A program made the translations under genes and the position numbers. The notes beneath the pieces are model-generated. The model was given only the letters and a program-made list of their open reading frames with translations, had not been told where the DNA came from and made no database searches. Below are positions 31,561-43,009 of a stretch of DNA of 64,000 bases, in pieces. The number at the start of each line of letters is the position of its first letter. Positions within the stretch are counted from its first letter, which is position 1. The DNA lies in NCBI GenBank assembly GCA_015680685.1, contig MNCI01034925.1, forward strand, positions 59,622 through 123,621, given 5' to 3'. The stretch is from Gnetum montanum. Its lineage: Eukaryota > Streptophyta > Gnetopsida > Gnetales > Gnetaceae.

Positions 31561-32115
31561 ATGATCAACTTGGCATCCAGCACTATCCATTGGCCATGGC
31601 TAGATGTCATCGCATCGTGTTTAGGAGTACATGCAGGTTGTGACTGAGAGGGATCAAGGGTTGATCGTGGGGTCGTTTCATTTAGACTATGGGAGAGGGA
31701 TGCAGGAGAAGGATGATCTCATGTGAACAAGTCATGTTGGTCCTTGTCGATAGCCAGTATCTAGAAGACTTGGAACCAAGGCATGGGAAGTGCATTCTTT
31801 GGAGAAACAGGACCCTTGTGCTATGTTTAAGGGAACCTGTTATAAACAACCAAAGCCACGCAGTGAGGAAGTGTGTCCCTTGGAGAAATGACACCCTTGT
31901 GCCATGTTTAAGAAAACTTGTTGTCAACTGCCAAAGCCACGTGGTGAGATGCAACATGATTTTTTAATACACAAGTGTTTCCTTTAAGACAACTGCCTTC
32001 TGGCCTAGGGCGTCTATGGGAAGTGCCAATGGTCTTGTTGTAGGATTTTTTTTCTTTGCTATTTTTTTTTTGGAAAGAGCATTTTTTTTAGTGTTGTACT
32101 CATTCTTGTCATCAC
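31561..32115. other. Element C interior near 3' end, with an 80-bp tandem duplication
   Basis: No gypsy domain is visible. Two adjacent units of about 79 bp (about 31790-31870 and 31873-31950) share TTGGAGAAA, ACCCTTGTGC, ATGTTTAAG and CCAAAGCCACG in order. The 92-codon ORFs on both strands over this repeat (31682-31967) reflect the duplication. Confidence 0.55.
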
Positions 32116-32391
32116 GTGTTGTGCATCATTTTGTGTTGCCATTGCTTAAAGAGTTACAGTGAGAAACAACGTGTTGAGAGTTTTGGGGATGAATGGTATG
32201 TAATTGAGGAACGGAGGATAGGGGATGCATTGGGAGTAAGAAATGTACTTGTGAATGGTTTGATTGACCTAGTTGCAGGTGTTAGGAACAATGTGGTACC
32301 TTGTCATTGTGATGAAGTGCATCCGTGTACGAACACCTCAGAGTGTCATCCTATAAACACAACTCCAAGAAGACAAGAAAACCACAAGTGA
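32116..32391 (+). CDS. Hypothetical ORF antisense to element C, near its 3' end
   Basis: The 91-codon frame contains KSYSEKQRVESFGDEWYVIE and a Cys/His-containing end (VPCHCDEVHPCTNTSECHP). I do not recognise it. It sits between the hairpin arrays and the polypurine tract on the strand opposite to gag, the same place as the 107-codon ORF of element A (9752-10075). Coding-like sequence continues in another frame to about 32550. Confidence 0.25.
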   Translation: MLCIILCCHCLKSYSEKQRVESFGDEWYVIEERRIGDALGVRNVLVNGLIDLVAGVRNNVVPCHCDEVHPCTNTSECHPINTTPRRQENHK

Positions 32392-32554
32392 TGTTAGCTT
32401 AAACACTTCAGACCTGAATGTAGTTGGTGGAATGGAGCCACCGTGTGGAGCTTCAGGCAAGCAAAATGTTGAACAACATCAATTTCGTGTAGCAAGTTCT
32501 GATGAGCATAGGTGGTTGAATGCAGTAGTAGATCTATAGGCCAATGATGATGTT

Positions 32555-32935
32555 GCTAGTTTATAGTCCTAGCGGATAGTCATGGATTAGTTTTACGTCA
32601 TAAACCATTGGACGTTGCCAATTTATCGTCGTAGCGGACAATGCCGTGCTAGTTTATAGTCTTGGCAGACTGTGAAGAGGCAAGCTAGTTTATAGTCTTA
32701 GCGGACTCTGGCAAATGAGTGTGGCAGTTTAATGTCATGCTAGACGAGTGCTAGTTTATTGTCATTTCAGACAAAGCTATGTGATGTTAGTTTATCATCA
32801 TAATGCCAGGACAAATCTGTGGTATCAGTTTACTATCATGATGCCAGGATGAGTCTATGGTATCAGTTTTAAGTCATGATGCCAGGAATTTATGTGGTAT
32901 TAGTTTACCATCATGATGCCAGGACGAGGTGTGGA
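32555..32935 (+). repeat. Hairpin-module array, GTC/GAC class, in element C
   Basis: About eleven units of TAGTTTATAGTC-6 nt-GAC type, for example GTTTATAGTCTTGGCAGACT near 32650. Later units become TAGTTTACCATCATGATGCC, where the stem is lost but the linker remains. It directly adjoins the GGCC-class array at 33057. Confidence 0.75.
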
Positions 32936-33056
32936 TGCATGCACGTACATCTAGGTGATCCTACAAAAGAAGAAACTAGAGAACATAATGTCAAGTAGTA
33001 ATTGCTAAAAATAGAACCTAAATGCACAAGAAAAATAGACAACAATGTGAAAAGTG

Positions 33057-33170
33057 GTAGTTTAGGGCCTTTCTGGGCTGTTCATGGTAGTTTAAAGCTG
33101 TACCAGGCCATGTGTTAGTTTAAGGCCTTTTTGGGCCATAGGCTGGTTTAAGGCCTTTTTGGGCCACATG
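33057..33170 (+). repeat. Hairpin-module array, GGCC class, in element C
   Basis: Four units: TAGTTTAGGGCCTTTCTGGG, TAGTTTAAAGCTGTACCAGG, and two of TTTAAGGCCTTTTTGGGCC (stem GGCC at 33124-33127 and 33134-33137, 6-nt loop). It follows the protease gene as in A and B. Confidence 0.75.
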
Positions 33171-33360
33171 TAAATGCATAAGCTAGTACTATGCAAACAA
33201 AGGTGATGTATGCACAACGAAAAAAGGTGAAGAGTGGGCAGGGATCAAACGTGTTTTTAGCTGCAGGTGAGCCTTGATCATGTGGTTGTTTCCTAGCCGG
33301 ACGTGGTCTAGGAGGTGTGCTAGGTTTTTGTTGCTCTGGGAGGCTTTTGGTTTTTACCAC

Positions 33361-33890
33361 TCATTGGGGCATTTTAGCTCTAGGTGTTGCATTTGTTATC
33401 GTGGGTGTTCCATCAAGAGACTCTTCTTTCAAGACTTGTGACATGTGTATGTTGTGGATGGCTTGAAATGGAATGTTATCACCATGTATGATGACTTTTC
33501 CACCTCCATATGGAAGGTGGATTTCTTGATGTATCAGTGAGGAAATGGCCCGTTGTTGGGCTAACCAAGCTCTGCCAAGAATCATGTTGAAACTTGGCAT
33601 CTCTTCTATGAAAGTGAACTCTGCACTAGTGGGAAATTGTTCTCCTATCACAAAGGCTAAGTTGATTTTTCCCTTAACTGTGACACATGATCTGTTAAAG
33701 GATTTTAAACGTGTGGTTTTCGTTGGCATGATCTCGTCTACCATGCCTAGTTTGTCGATGATGGAGTATAAAGCTACGTTTGTTTCCACATCATCATCAA
33801 TGTGCACTCTATGAATGGTACATTGCCCAACACATACGCTAATCAAAAATGGAGCTATTGTGACCTCCCCTCATTCGGGGTTGACTTTAA
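33361..33890 (-). pseudogene. Aspartic protease of element C
   Basis: The 161-codon frame 33846-33361 is fully open. It begins at the catalytic loop region (RVHIDDDVETNVALYSIID), continues VKGKINLAFVIGEQFPTSAE and FNMILGRAWLAQQRAI, the canonical FNxILGRxWL block, and ends after PYGGGKVIIHGDNI. The third catalytic-loop position is D where A and B have G. The linker block SLYDLVMNSTAHHEALAQIL lies upstream at 34071-33990. Confidence 0.75.
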
Positions 33891-34538
33891 CTACATTGTC
33901 GCGGAAGGCTAAGGTGTTTGAACCCAATCCTTGTGGTGTGTGTTGCGAAATCGTTGCATGGATGGATTTCTCATTTGTGGGGATGTCCTCCGTAACAGGA
34001 ATGGATGCTAATATTTGAGCCAAGGCTTCATGGTGAGCGGTTGAATTCATGACTAAGTCGTACAAGCTCATCTTTGTGTTCTTTTATTTGAGAGTTTGTT
34101 TTACCTGGGCTAGTGCAGCTACGAAGTCTGTGTTGTTGGTTGTTGTGTTGGCTTTGGCTTCCTTCGTGTGGATTGATGGATGGACCTCTTATGTAGAGGG
34201 CTTGGGCCTAGTTTGCTTGAGATTAGGGGTAGGGGCCCTAGCATTTGATTATTTTTTGCTTGGTGTGGCCTTTGTTTCGGCTGTGGATGTTGTTCGTTGT
34301 TCATTTGTCCTCTTCTACTACCATTTGGTAGGCTTACCCGTGTTGTTGGTAAGGTTGACTCTTGAGGGAGAAGAGGTTGAAACGTTGCCTACGATTGGGC
34401 TCTGGGTAGGTGAGGGGCATCGCATGGTGGTACCTTTATGACAAATGGTAGTTTGGGAGGAGTCGTTGGTGTTTGACTAGCTTGTTGTGGGACCTTGATG
34501 ATGAAAGGTTTCTTTGTGGTTGTCGTCGGTGCATCATG

Positions 34539-36538
34539 CTAGTTTAACACCTTGGTGGATGATTGCGGTGGTACTTTGACCACGAAAGGTTTTACAGGTG
34601 CTCGAGGTGGCACCTGGATGACAATGGGAGGCCTCTTGCTCATGGAGGTGGAGGGGATCGTTACCTTGCTAAGAGGCACACGGATCACGAAAGGTTGCCC
34701 CATAGGTTTGGGCTTGCTTCCTATGCTAATGGAGTTTATGACATAGGAGGAATCATTTGTGCTAGGTCGACTGAGGGTGTTGATGTTGAGTTGGCCTCGT
34801 TCTATCATTTTCTGCAGATCATCCTGTAAGGCATGGCAGTTGTCGGTATTGTGACCAGACATTTGGTGGTAGTGACAGAATTGATCTCTAACTTGAAGTG
34901 TTGTGGGATTGGGTGCTCATTTGATGCTGCTAAGGTGGCGTTCCATAGTAGCTCACAGTACCTATCATTTCTTTGATAGGAATTCTCTTCTACTTATTTT
35001 TATTGGATTTGCCCGATTTTGAGGAGTTTCTGTAGTAGTTCAGAGGTTCACATGGGTATTGGCATATACTTCGAGCAATTCTTGTGCTAAAAGTTGGGCC
35101 TTGGGGTGGCCCCTGTCATTGCAGGTGGGTTGGTACTGGTGTTTGTTGTTTTTGTGCTTGTGGCTATAGTTTCCATTGTTGTCTTTTTTTTTGGAAACGG
35201 GTTGGTTCTTGTAAGCCACATAGGCGGGATCATTACTAGTTTGTGCAACTTGTTCAATGTTCTTAATCTATGTGAACGCTTGGCTCAATGTTTGAGCACT
35301 TAGGTAGTACAGTTTTGACTTAACGAAGTCATTCATGGCTCCCTTCAGAATTGTAAGCAAATACATTTCAGGGATGGGCTCATGAAGTTCGTTAAGGGCT
35401 GTGCTCCATTGTTGAATGAACTTCTGCACAAGCTCTAGTGGCACTTGTTTCACCTGTATTAGAGTGTCTAGTGTGACCTCAGGCTTGAGGTTGTACTTAA
35501 ATTGGGTGATGAAATGATGTAACAGATCCTCTAGAGAGGATATGGGGTTACGTGGTAGGGCTTGGTACCATTCTAAGGCACTATCCATTAGGGACATGGC
35601 GAACACATGTAGGATTGTGTGGGGCCAAGCTTGAAGCAATAGGGTCTCTAATCAGAATGTTACCAAGTGAGCATTCAGTTCTCTCTTCCCATTGTACTTG
35701 GTTAACTTTGGGAGTGTGATTCCCTTGGGTAAAGCTAACGGTGGCACTAAAGAGCTAATTGGATCATCTTGGTAGAAGTCCAGTACTTTAACTTGTTCAG
35801 TGTTTTCCATTTTGAGGTGCTTTACCTCTTCAGCTAATGCTTGCATCATTTGTTTATGGTAGGCAAATTAGTTGGTTGGGGAGATTGTTGGGTTGTCATT
35901 TGTTGTTGTGGAGCAACGTTCAGAGTTATGGTTGCGAGGTGTGGCATGTTGAAGTGAGTGGGTTGTTGAACAAGGGGTATGGTTCCCTGCCTAGCCACAA
36001 ACTATGAAGTGACACCCTAGATATGTGGAGCTGAAGTGATGAAAGGGGCTCCATGTGTTTGCATGTGTGGTATGTACTGAGTGGAGATGGACGTGAGTAG
36101 TCTTTATTGGGATACTGGTGCTTGTGTGCTCGTTGACACTTGGTGAGGCGCCTTCTGTCCCACACGAGGGTGGAATGATTGGTTGACATAGGCACGGGGA
36201 GTGAGGGTGTAATACAAATCCTCATGTTCAAATTGTGCTACGAAGTCATCTTTCTCGTCTTAGTTTTGGGGCTCCACAGTGGGTTGCCGTGAGTTTTGGC
36301 TCCTTGTCATAAGGAGCTGGGAGATGAGTCGATGTTGGGGCTTAGAAAGGGAGATGATGTCATATATGGAGGGAGTGAATTCATGACCCCCCATGTATAT
36401 GAACTCAAATTTTCATTTTGCTTCCTTCTCTATGTGATCAATGGGAAGGTTGGCCTGAACCTTCACACAGATGTAGTTATATTGTTCTTGTGTGAGGATT
36501 ACGTGGGCATGTATGTTGGAGATCTGGGAAGACTCCAT
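34539..36538 (-). pseudogene. gag of element C
   Basis: ATG at 36538-36536 starts MESSQISNIHAHVILTQEQY, and the N-terminal block EFIYMGGHEFTPSIYD matches B. The capsid-like core is in 35849-35268: KHLKMENTEQVKVLDFYQDD, LLLQAWPHTILHVFAMSLMD, ALEWYQALPRNPISSLEDLL with Trp intact, and FIQQWSTALNELHEPIPEM. The zinc-knuckle end (SGHNTDNCHALQDDLQKMIE) is in 34862-34790, followed by a Pro-rich linker. The core has few stops, suggesting C is younger or longer functional than A. Confidence 0.75.
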
Positions 36539-37170
36539 GATGATGTGTGACTGGGTAGCGTACGGACAAGGCAACGAGGCAACAAGTGCAGCATGTGGTC
36601 TAGGCTAAGCGTGAAGCGTGTGTAATGTGCAGCGTGTGAAATGTGACTAGACTGCAGCGTGTGCAGCATGACCAACCGTCCATTGTGTGGAAACCAAGTA
36701 CAGTGTCTGAGGTCAAAGCATAGGGTCTAAGGCTAAGGCATAGCATCTGGGGCTTAGGCACAGCGTGTGTGACTTAGGCATAGCATGTGGGCTAAGGCAC
36801 AATGTGTGTACGTTGACCACAACGTGTGTATGATAGGGATAGGATTTTGGACAGAGTCTGAAGCGTGTGCTAGCAAAGGGCAGCATGTGTAGGCAGAGGA
36901 CAACATCCTAGACGCTGAGTGCAATGTGTGCCAATATAGGACAGTGTGTGCAAGCCAAGAACAGAGTTTAGACAGAGTCTATGAGTAAGGGGTAGTGTCT
37001 ACAGGCTGAGGGGAGCGTGTGTATGCTAGGGTATAGCGTGTGGACGTTGTGGAGAGTTGTGAACAATGTGAACTAGCAATGGTCAGCATGTGGACATTGT
37101 GAACAGTGCATGGATGCTGTATGCTAGATGCTGGATGCTATGGACAGGCAAATGGAATGCAAACAGAAGT
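36539..37170. repeat. Leader of element C with AGCGTGTG-type repeats
   Basis: Between PBS and gag start the + strand is packed with variants of CAGCGTGTG, GCATAGCGTGTG and GGCTAAGGCA in irregular spacing (about 36590-37110). The core AGCGTG is shared with the CAGCGTGACC inverted repeats of the C LTRs. No coding sequence is visible; in retroelements this position is the 5' untranslated leader, where packaging signals lie. Confidence 0.6.
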
Positions 37171-37189
37171 GGCCCTCCTTCTAGCATCA
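37171..37189 (-). promoter_or_regulatory. Primer binding site of element C
   Basis: On minus: TGATGCTAGAAGGAGGGCC, differing at one position from the PBS of B over the shared length. It lies a few bases inside the U5 end of the LTR at 37194. tRNA not assigned. Confidence 0.65.
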
Positions 37190-37193
37190 ATTT

Positions 37194-39179
37194 ACTATAC
37201 TATCCAAAATCGTCGATGCGAGGCTGGAATGAAACGGACACCGAGAGATCTACGGAAGACATAGTAAGACCCCACCTTCGCATGAGGGCAAGCTAGAAAT
37301 AAATGAAGGTAGAGTGCCTTGAATGGTCTACGTGTAGATCAAAAAGGACTTCCCCTAGCGTGCACTGTTGCGATGCGCTAGGTTATGCATAAATGGGTGC
37401 AAACGACGGAACAGAATGTAAACAAGAGTGTATAGCAAAATGAATGTAAAAAACTGTAAACAATGTAATAATGCAAACAATGTAAACTAGCTGGCAAGAA
37501 ATGCAAACAATGTAGATTACAAATGTGCACCAGTTAGAACATAGTTGTAGATTGTCACAAGTCATACGTTTAGCCCTGATGGAAATGTAGACACTGGGAA
37601 GGTGCAGGTTTCTGGCTCCAAGGTATCCAGTATGATGAAAAACTTGTTTAGCGTACAAGGTGGTGTGTCCAAGTTTCTCAGCTTGACCAATTTTGGTGTC
37701 CAATGTACAGAGTGTTGCCTAGCATGTGGAGGAGGATGCTCAAAATTGCTAACCCAGAAGTTTTAGCCCGCCCCCCCCCCCCCCCCCCCCAAATTGCCTC
37801 CCTTGGTTTTGTGTGAGATCAGGGTATTTATGCAGGTTTGAGCACGGGATTTAGATTTATGTGGATGATCCATGGTTACCGGATGTGGGAAATGTGGGTC
37901 GGGCAACAGGTGTGAACGTTTTGACTAGATGCATAGAATTTTATAATGTATAGGATGCAGTGTGACCAAGATCTCTTACACTAGCATGTGTAATCCATAG
38001 CGTAAGAGCTTGATATGTTAAAAAATGCAAAATGTACAAAGAATGTTAAAGTACAAGAGTGGATCTGGATGTCTAGCCTCTAGATCTATAGATCAGTGTT
38101 GTTTTTGCTCTACCAAGGCCTCTAGTGTCTATGGATATGTCTCTGGCATGTCTACAACGTGTCCTGGTGTCAGCTTCTAGCATCCAATCTCCTAGTGTCC
38201 CAGTTTTTATGCTATGTATACGTTGGTGTTAGCGTGCCAGCATGACCATCAGCGTGTCTAATGTTTATGATGCATTTTGAGCCCATTTTGACCTGTGAGA
38301 TCCGTTTTCAGACTGGATCTACATGCCTGAGGTTGAGAGGGTTCTGTACGTCTATTTTGAGCTGATTTGGAGGCTATTTTGGCATACTTTTGGTTGGTTA
38401 CACTATGGTCACGCTGCCTAGCATGACCTCAGCATGAGCAAATGTTTATGCCCTATTTTAAGCTACTTTTTGGATGCAGATGCCTATTTGTTGATGCTCA
38501 ACTTCTACCTGCTCTCTAGGGTGGCCTAGATGCTGAATTTGACTCCATTTTGCTACTTTTTTAGGCCTATTTGGTTTGGTCATGCTGTGGTCACACTGCA
38601 TAGCGTGACCTCAGTGTGACCAACTGAAAATGCCACGTTTGAGGTCCAAATTATGAGTTTTTGAAGCCTGTGAACATGTACAAGTGTTTCCTATCCCTGG
38701 GGATTTCTTGGATGTTGAAGATGATGCCTAAAAATGGTTGAATTGCCCTATTTTTGTTTGGTCACGCTGTGCAACATGACCTCAACGTGACCCCAGCGTG
38801 ACCAACTAAAAGTGGCTCAAAACATGTGATTTTGAGCTTGAATTTCAAGGTTCTAGATGTTGGGATCTACAAGGGACTCTAGTGATGCTCAAGGGGGGTC
38901 TGTGTGCCCAAATTTGATCTATTTGGACATGATCTTGGGGCTCCAAATTTTTGTCACAATGTACACACGCTGGTCATACACTAGCCAGTGTGACTAAAGT
39001 GTGTGTAAACAAACTTCCACTTTTTGGACCTGAAACCCTTGATTCTTGATGCCAAGACTTGCTATAGTCATATGTGGGCCCTTAGGTGACCTTTCTTGCT
39101 CCATTGTGGACCGTTTGAGGCTACTTCAGAAGCTCACAAATTGTCTGGAAGTGTTACTAAAATTTTTATGGTGTTTTCA
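37194..39179 (-). repeat. 5' LTR of element C
   Basis: On minus it starts TGAAAACACC at 39179 and ends near GATAGTATAGTA at 37194. Its 37607-39179 part is repeated at 29952-31492. The U5-side motif shared with A, B and F is at 37313-37353 in weaker form (GAGTGCCTTGAATGGTCTA). GGTCACGCTG inverted repeats occur throughout. Confidence 0.85.
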
Positions 39180-39180
39180 C

Positions 39181-40620
39181 CTAGATTTGAGGGGAATATC
39201 ACTCTGATTTGCAAACACATCTTCAATACTTTTAAGATGCCTATGCCTTACAAAATATTGAAAATGATCAGCAAAAATTAAAGTTATTTTGTAGGACACT
39301 CATCAAGGAAGCAGAAAGCTAGTATTGATTCTTGCAACCAAAATCTATCTGCAGGTCAAGTACAATGCTAGAGTTATTCAATGATAAATACTAGACATAC
39401 TCTTGAGTGTCTAACTTAAGAAGGCAGATCCAAGGATGGAAGCAAGGAATACATGAACCCTTGAAAATCACTATGGGTAGATACTATTCTCTCATACACC
39501 AATGCCTTGGCTATGGTTATTCTCAGCTAGAACAACTTTGCCACATCATAGATGGACTTTGATCAAAAACAAGAACTCTTGGGGTTTATGCCCAAGAAAG
39601 AATATCAAAACTTAGAGCCCATCAAATCAAAAGGCTAATAGAGTAGGTAGCAAAAGAATAAGAAGAACTGAGGAAATGGGAAAGTGCTAAGAAATATAAC
39701 AGGGATCCTTCCATAAGATAAAGGAAGATCCAATTTTGTGACAATTAGGAGGAGTCACCACTTGATGAGGTGGTAAACAAAAAGACCTTACCAATCTAAA
39801 AATCTATGTATGAAATCTTGGCAAAGGTAGATAAAATGTGGGATTTATTAAATGAAATATTCCAAACTACTTAAAAAATTGTAGAAGAATCAAGAGAGCA
39901 TAGCAGTGACCATAACCATAAGAGGCAAAAAGAAGCTGAACATGCCTACCAAAGTGGTAAGGGAAAAGTTGCTATAGTAGAAGAAGCTGTGAACATATAA
40001 TCAAATGACGATGGTTGGTGTGACATCTGCCAATATGAACATCCAAAAGGATGTTGCCCTATCATGTCACATGTGCAGGAGTCTAGGGTGTATGCACTAA
40101 ATCCTAGACTAGCAAGAAGAAAACAACTCAGAAGATTACCCTATCCTCAAGCCAATCCAAGGTAGTTCCACCAACAACAAGAAGTTTATTATCCAAGTGG
40201 AGCTCCACCACAACTATATGAGCATTACTAGTAGTGGTAACACCCACAGTCACAGAGGATGACACCACCACGGTTGTAGTACCCTTATAAGCAACTAGAT
40301 CCATAGGGGTACTATGTTTAGTAACCAATGTTCTAGTCACCATTACTATCCTCCAGAGTATCATAGAATTCATTCTCCATCTACTAGAGGGAAAACCCCA
40401 TATCCATATCATCCTTCTTATCCTGTAGCACATGCTCCTCCACCCTCAACCCAACTACCTTTTGTTTCATCTATGCAAGGTGAAATTCCATCATAGCCAC
40501 AACAACCTAACACTACTAAGGCTATCAACTCATAACTAAATTCTCAGTTGAGTGGCTCAAAACCAAGATCCCAAAAATGACCATTCTTCTAACCCAACAA
40601 TCCTCCAAATTCCTCATAGA
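39181..40620 (+). pseudogene. gag of element D, N-terminally truncated
   Basis: It opens at FEGNITLICKHIFNTFKM, matching FEGGYNSDHRHIYKLSMM in E near 61600. MPYKILKM(I), a region equivalent to E's RLSELRAHQIQRLIEQVAKE, and the zinc knuckle WCDICQYEHPKGCCP (C-C-H-C spacing) follow. The frame is broken many times. The N-terminal His/Asp-rich part seen in E is absent because C joins here. Confidence 0.65.
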
Positions 40621-40769
40621 CTAATGCAATTGGTTTCCTTGTCTCTCCATCATCCTCTGCATCAAATCCTTTTAAGATCCCTTCAAACCAAATGCCTCCT
40701 AAGATCCATACAATTATGTTAATCCACATTGTATCTAATTAAATCAAGGCTAGCAACCTTCCTAGGAAA

Positions 40770-41090
40770 AGATTTAATCCTAGAAGTTCTCTCATCTACT
40801 TGAAAATTGTTGAACATGAGCCATGCAAGGCTCTTATTGATTCAAGTTCTAGTGTCAATCTAATTTTCCCTAACATGTACAAAGCATGAAACTTATTACC
40901 TCTCAAGATGAGCAATATCCATCTAAAATTGGCAAACTAGTCAATCATTATTCCTTTGGGACTTGTGGAGGACATTGTGACCACTATTTGTGAGTGGTCC
41001 TATCTTGCCAATTTTCTAGTAATCAAGGCTAATAATTGTAATGGAGACCTTCCAATTATTATGATAAGGGCATGGTTGAGCACTATTGAT
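40770..41090 (+). pseudogene. Protease of element D
   Basis: The catalytic loop reads ALIDSSSSVNLIFPNMYKA, so the Gly of DTG/DSG is replaced and activity is unlikely. It is followed by IIIPLGLVEDIV, WSYLANFLVIKA and GDLPIIMIRAWLSTIDA, the FxxDFxVxD and ILGRPWL-type blocks. E has the same block order at 63160-63475. Confidence 0.65.
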
Positions 41091-41639
41091 GCATGAATGG
41101 ACATGAGAGATCTCTCCTTGAAAATTTCCAAGAAGAATGAATTTGAAAATATTGAGAAGAAGAGAGTTCCATGCATCAATAGAGTGATACCAGGTGCAAC
41201 TATGTGTAGAAACTTTGGTCTATCATGAGCACATCCATAAAAGAATGTAAATAGTGTGTAGAAGAATCTAAATTTTAAAGTTTCCTATACACAACAACCA
41301 AAAAATAGAAGGATTGCTGACAGTTGCTCTTGGAAGTGGCACACTTTACATGGAACTTGCTAAAAGTCTAACATGTGCCTATATTGAAAGTATGGATGAA
41401 ATAGAGCAAGTTAATCACCAACTCTTTGATGATGAAAATGGTGATACCAATTGGGAAGAGTTGAAAATCCCTAAAAAATTTTAAACAATAGCTCTTACAA
41501 TTGAAAACTCTACCTACTAGCATGGAGGATGCATTTTTAACAAATGACAAGCTAGTAATCATAAATGTCAATCTTGCTTCAAAAAAGAAATAAATTTTTT
41601 TGAAGATGATTAATAAAAGTCCAACATCCTTTTCTTGGT

Positions 41640-42560
41640 CATATCCTAAAATCACAAGGATTGATCCTAGGATATGCCAGCATTGTATTTACACTAATTT
41701 GACCATGAAGCAAAAGAGGAAGCTACAGTGGTGGTTGAACCCCAAATTAAAGTAAATCATCAAAGAGAAAATTCAACAACTCCTCAAGGTAGGTTTCATC
41801 TATTCCATTGTGGATAGCAAGTGGATTAGTCCACTCATGATTATGTCAAAGAAAGGTAGTAAGTGGTGGGTTTGCATCAACTTCTGGCTATTAAATATGG
41901 CAACATTCAAAGATCACTTTCCATTATCATTTTTGGATCAATTGTTTGATATTGTATCTGGGCATTTACTATTATAATTTTTTGGATGGTTATAGTGTCT
42001 ATAACCAAATCCAAATCATGCTAGAAGATTAGGCCAAAACAACATTAACAAGTCCCTAGGAGACTTTGCATATCAAAAGATGCCTTTTAGCCTCTGCAAT
42101 GCCCCTACCACATATCAACACCTAGCCTTAAGTATTTTTAAGTAATAGATTGGTAGTAGGATAGAAGTATTCGTGGTTGACTTCTCCACTTATGGGACTA
42201 CATTTGAGCAAGCTCTAAACCACTTTGAGCAAGTGCTTAAAATATGTGTGAAGACTAATCTTGGGCTAAATTAGCAAAAGAACCATCTAATGGTCCAAGA
42301 GGGTATTGTACTAGGGCACAGAATTTCTCAGGCAGGGATTGAGGTGGACATTAAAAAGATAATGGTCATCTAAGGAATAACCCAACAACCTAAAACTGTC
42401 AAATATGTTCAGTCATTCCTTCGACACATTGGCTACTACCGACAGTTCATAGAGAATTTCTCTAAGATAGCAAAAATGTTGGTTGAGCTTACAAAGAAAG
42501 ATGCTTCATTCATCTAGGCCAAGGAATGCGAAAATGCATTTTAGAGCCTCAAGTAGAAGC
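41640..42560 (+). pseudogene. Reverse transcriptase of element D
   Basis: Fingers: IQQLLKVGFIYSIVDSKWIS, then MIMSKKGSKWWVCINFWLLN. The motif FAYQKMPFSLCNAPTTYQ is followed by IEVFVVDFSTYGTTFEQALN, where one of the two catalytic Asp residues of the xDD is replaced by V. VQEGIVLGHRISQAGIEVD and QSFLRHIGYYRQFIENFSK complete the domain. TAG replaces Trp and Gln at several conserved places (for example 42272). Confidence 0.75.
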
Positions 42561-42569
42561 TTGTAGAGA

Positions 42570-42990
42570 CTCCAATTTTATAAGCACCTAACTAGTCTAG
42601 ACCATTTTATATCATGATAGATGCATCAAATTATGCCTTGGGAGTCATACTTACATAATTGAATAACAAGAAATGTCCATATTACATCCACTACACAAGT
42701 CAAAGCATTGTGGATGCACAAGTAAATTACACCACAATGGAGAAAATACTAATGGTAGTGGTGTATGATCTAGAAAATTTTAAGCACTCTATGCTTGGAT
42801 ACAAAGTATTTATGCACACTAATCATAGTGTCATTCGCTTCCTCATGTCATGAATAAACCAATGGTGAGCCCTCGTGTCATACGATGGTTGATGATCTTA
42901 TAGGATTTTTATCTTACAATGGTAGATCAAAAGGGAACTAAGAATGTGATCACTAATCACTTGTCTCAATTATGATGGGATAACAAAGGA
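42570..42990 (+). pseudogene. RNase H of element D
   Basis: FYIMIDASNYALGVILT shows the DAS motif with catalytic Asp. It continues into the open frame 42659-42853: KKCPYYIHYTSQSIVDAQVN, TTMEKILMVVVYDLENF (Glu) and VFMHTNHSVIRFLMS, where the usual Asp of the TDH motif is N. The end NHLSQL is readable near 42955. Confidence 0.75.
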
Positions 42991-43009
42991 GAGGAGATCC
43001 TTCTCTCTA

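Larger units (their letters stand above)
29952..39179 (-). mobile_element. Element C: non-autonomous gag-protease retrotransposon, minus strand
   Basis: Read on minus: 5' LTR (39179-37194), PBS (37189-37171), repeat-rich leader, gag (36538-34539), protease (33890-33361), GGCC-class array (33170-33057), GTC-class array (32935-32555), PPT (31509-31493) and 3' LTR (31492-29952). There is no trace of RT, RNase H, integrase or the long antisense gene. The 3' LTR lacks about 410 bp of the U5 end and joins element B directly. Flanks are B on the left and D on the right, so the original insertion site is not preserved. Confidence 0.8.
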
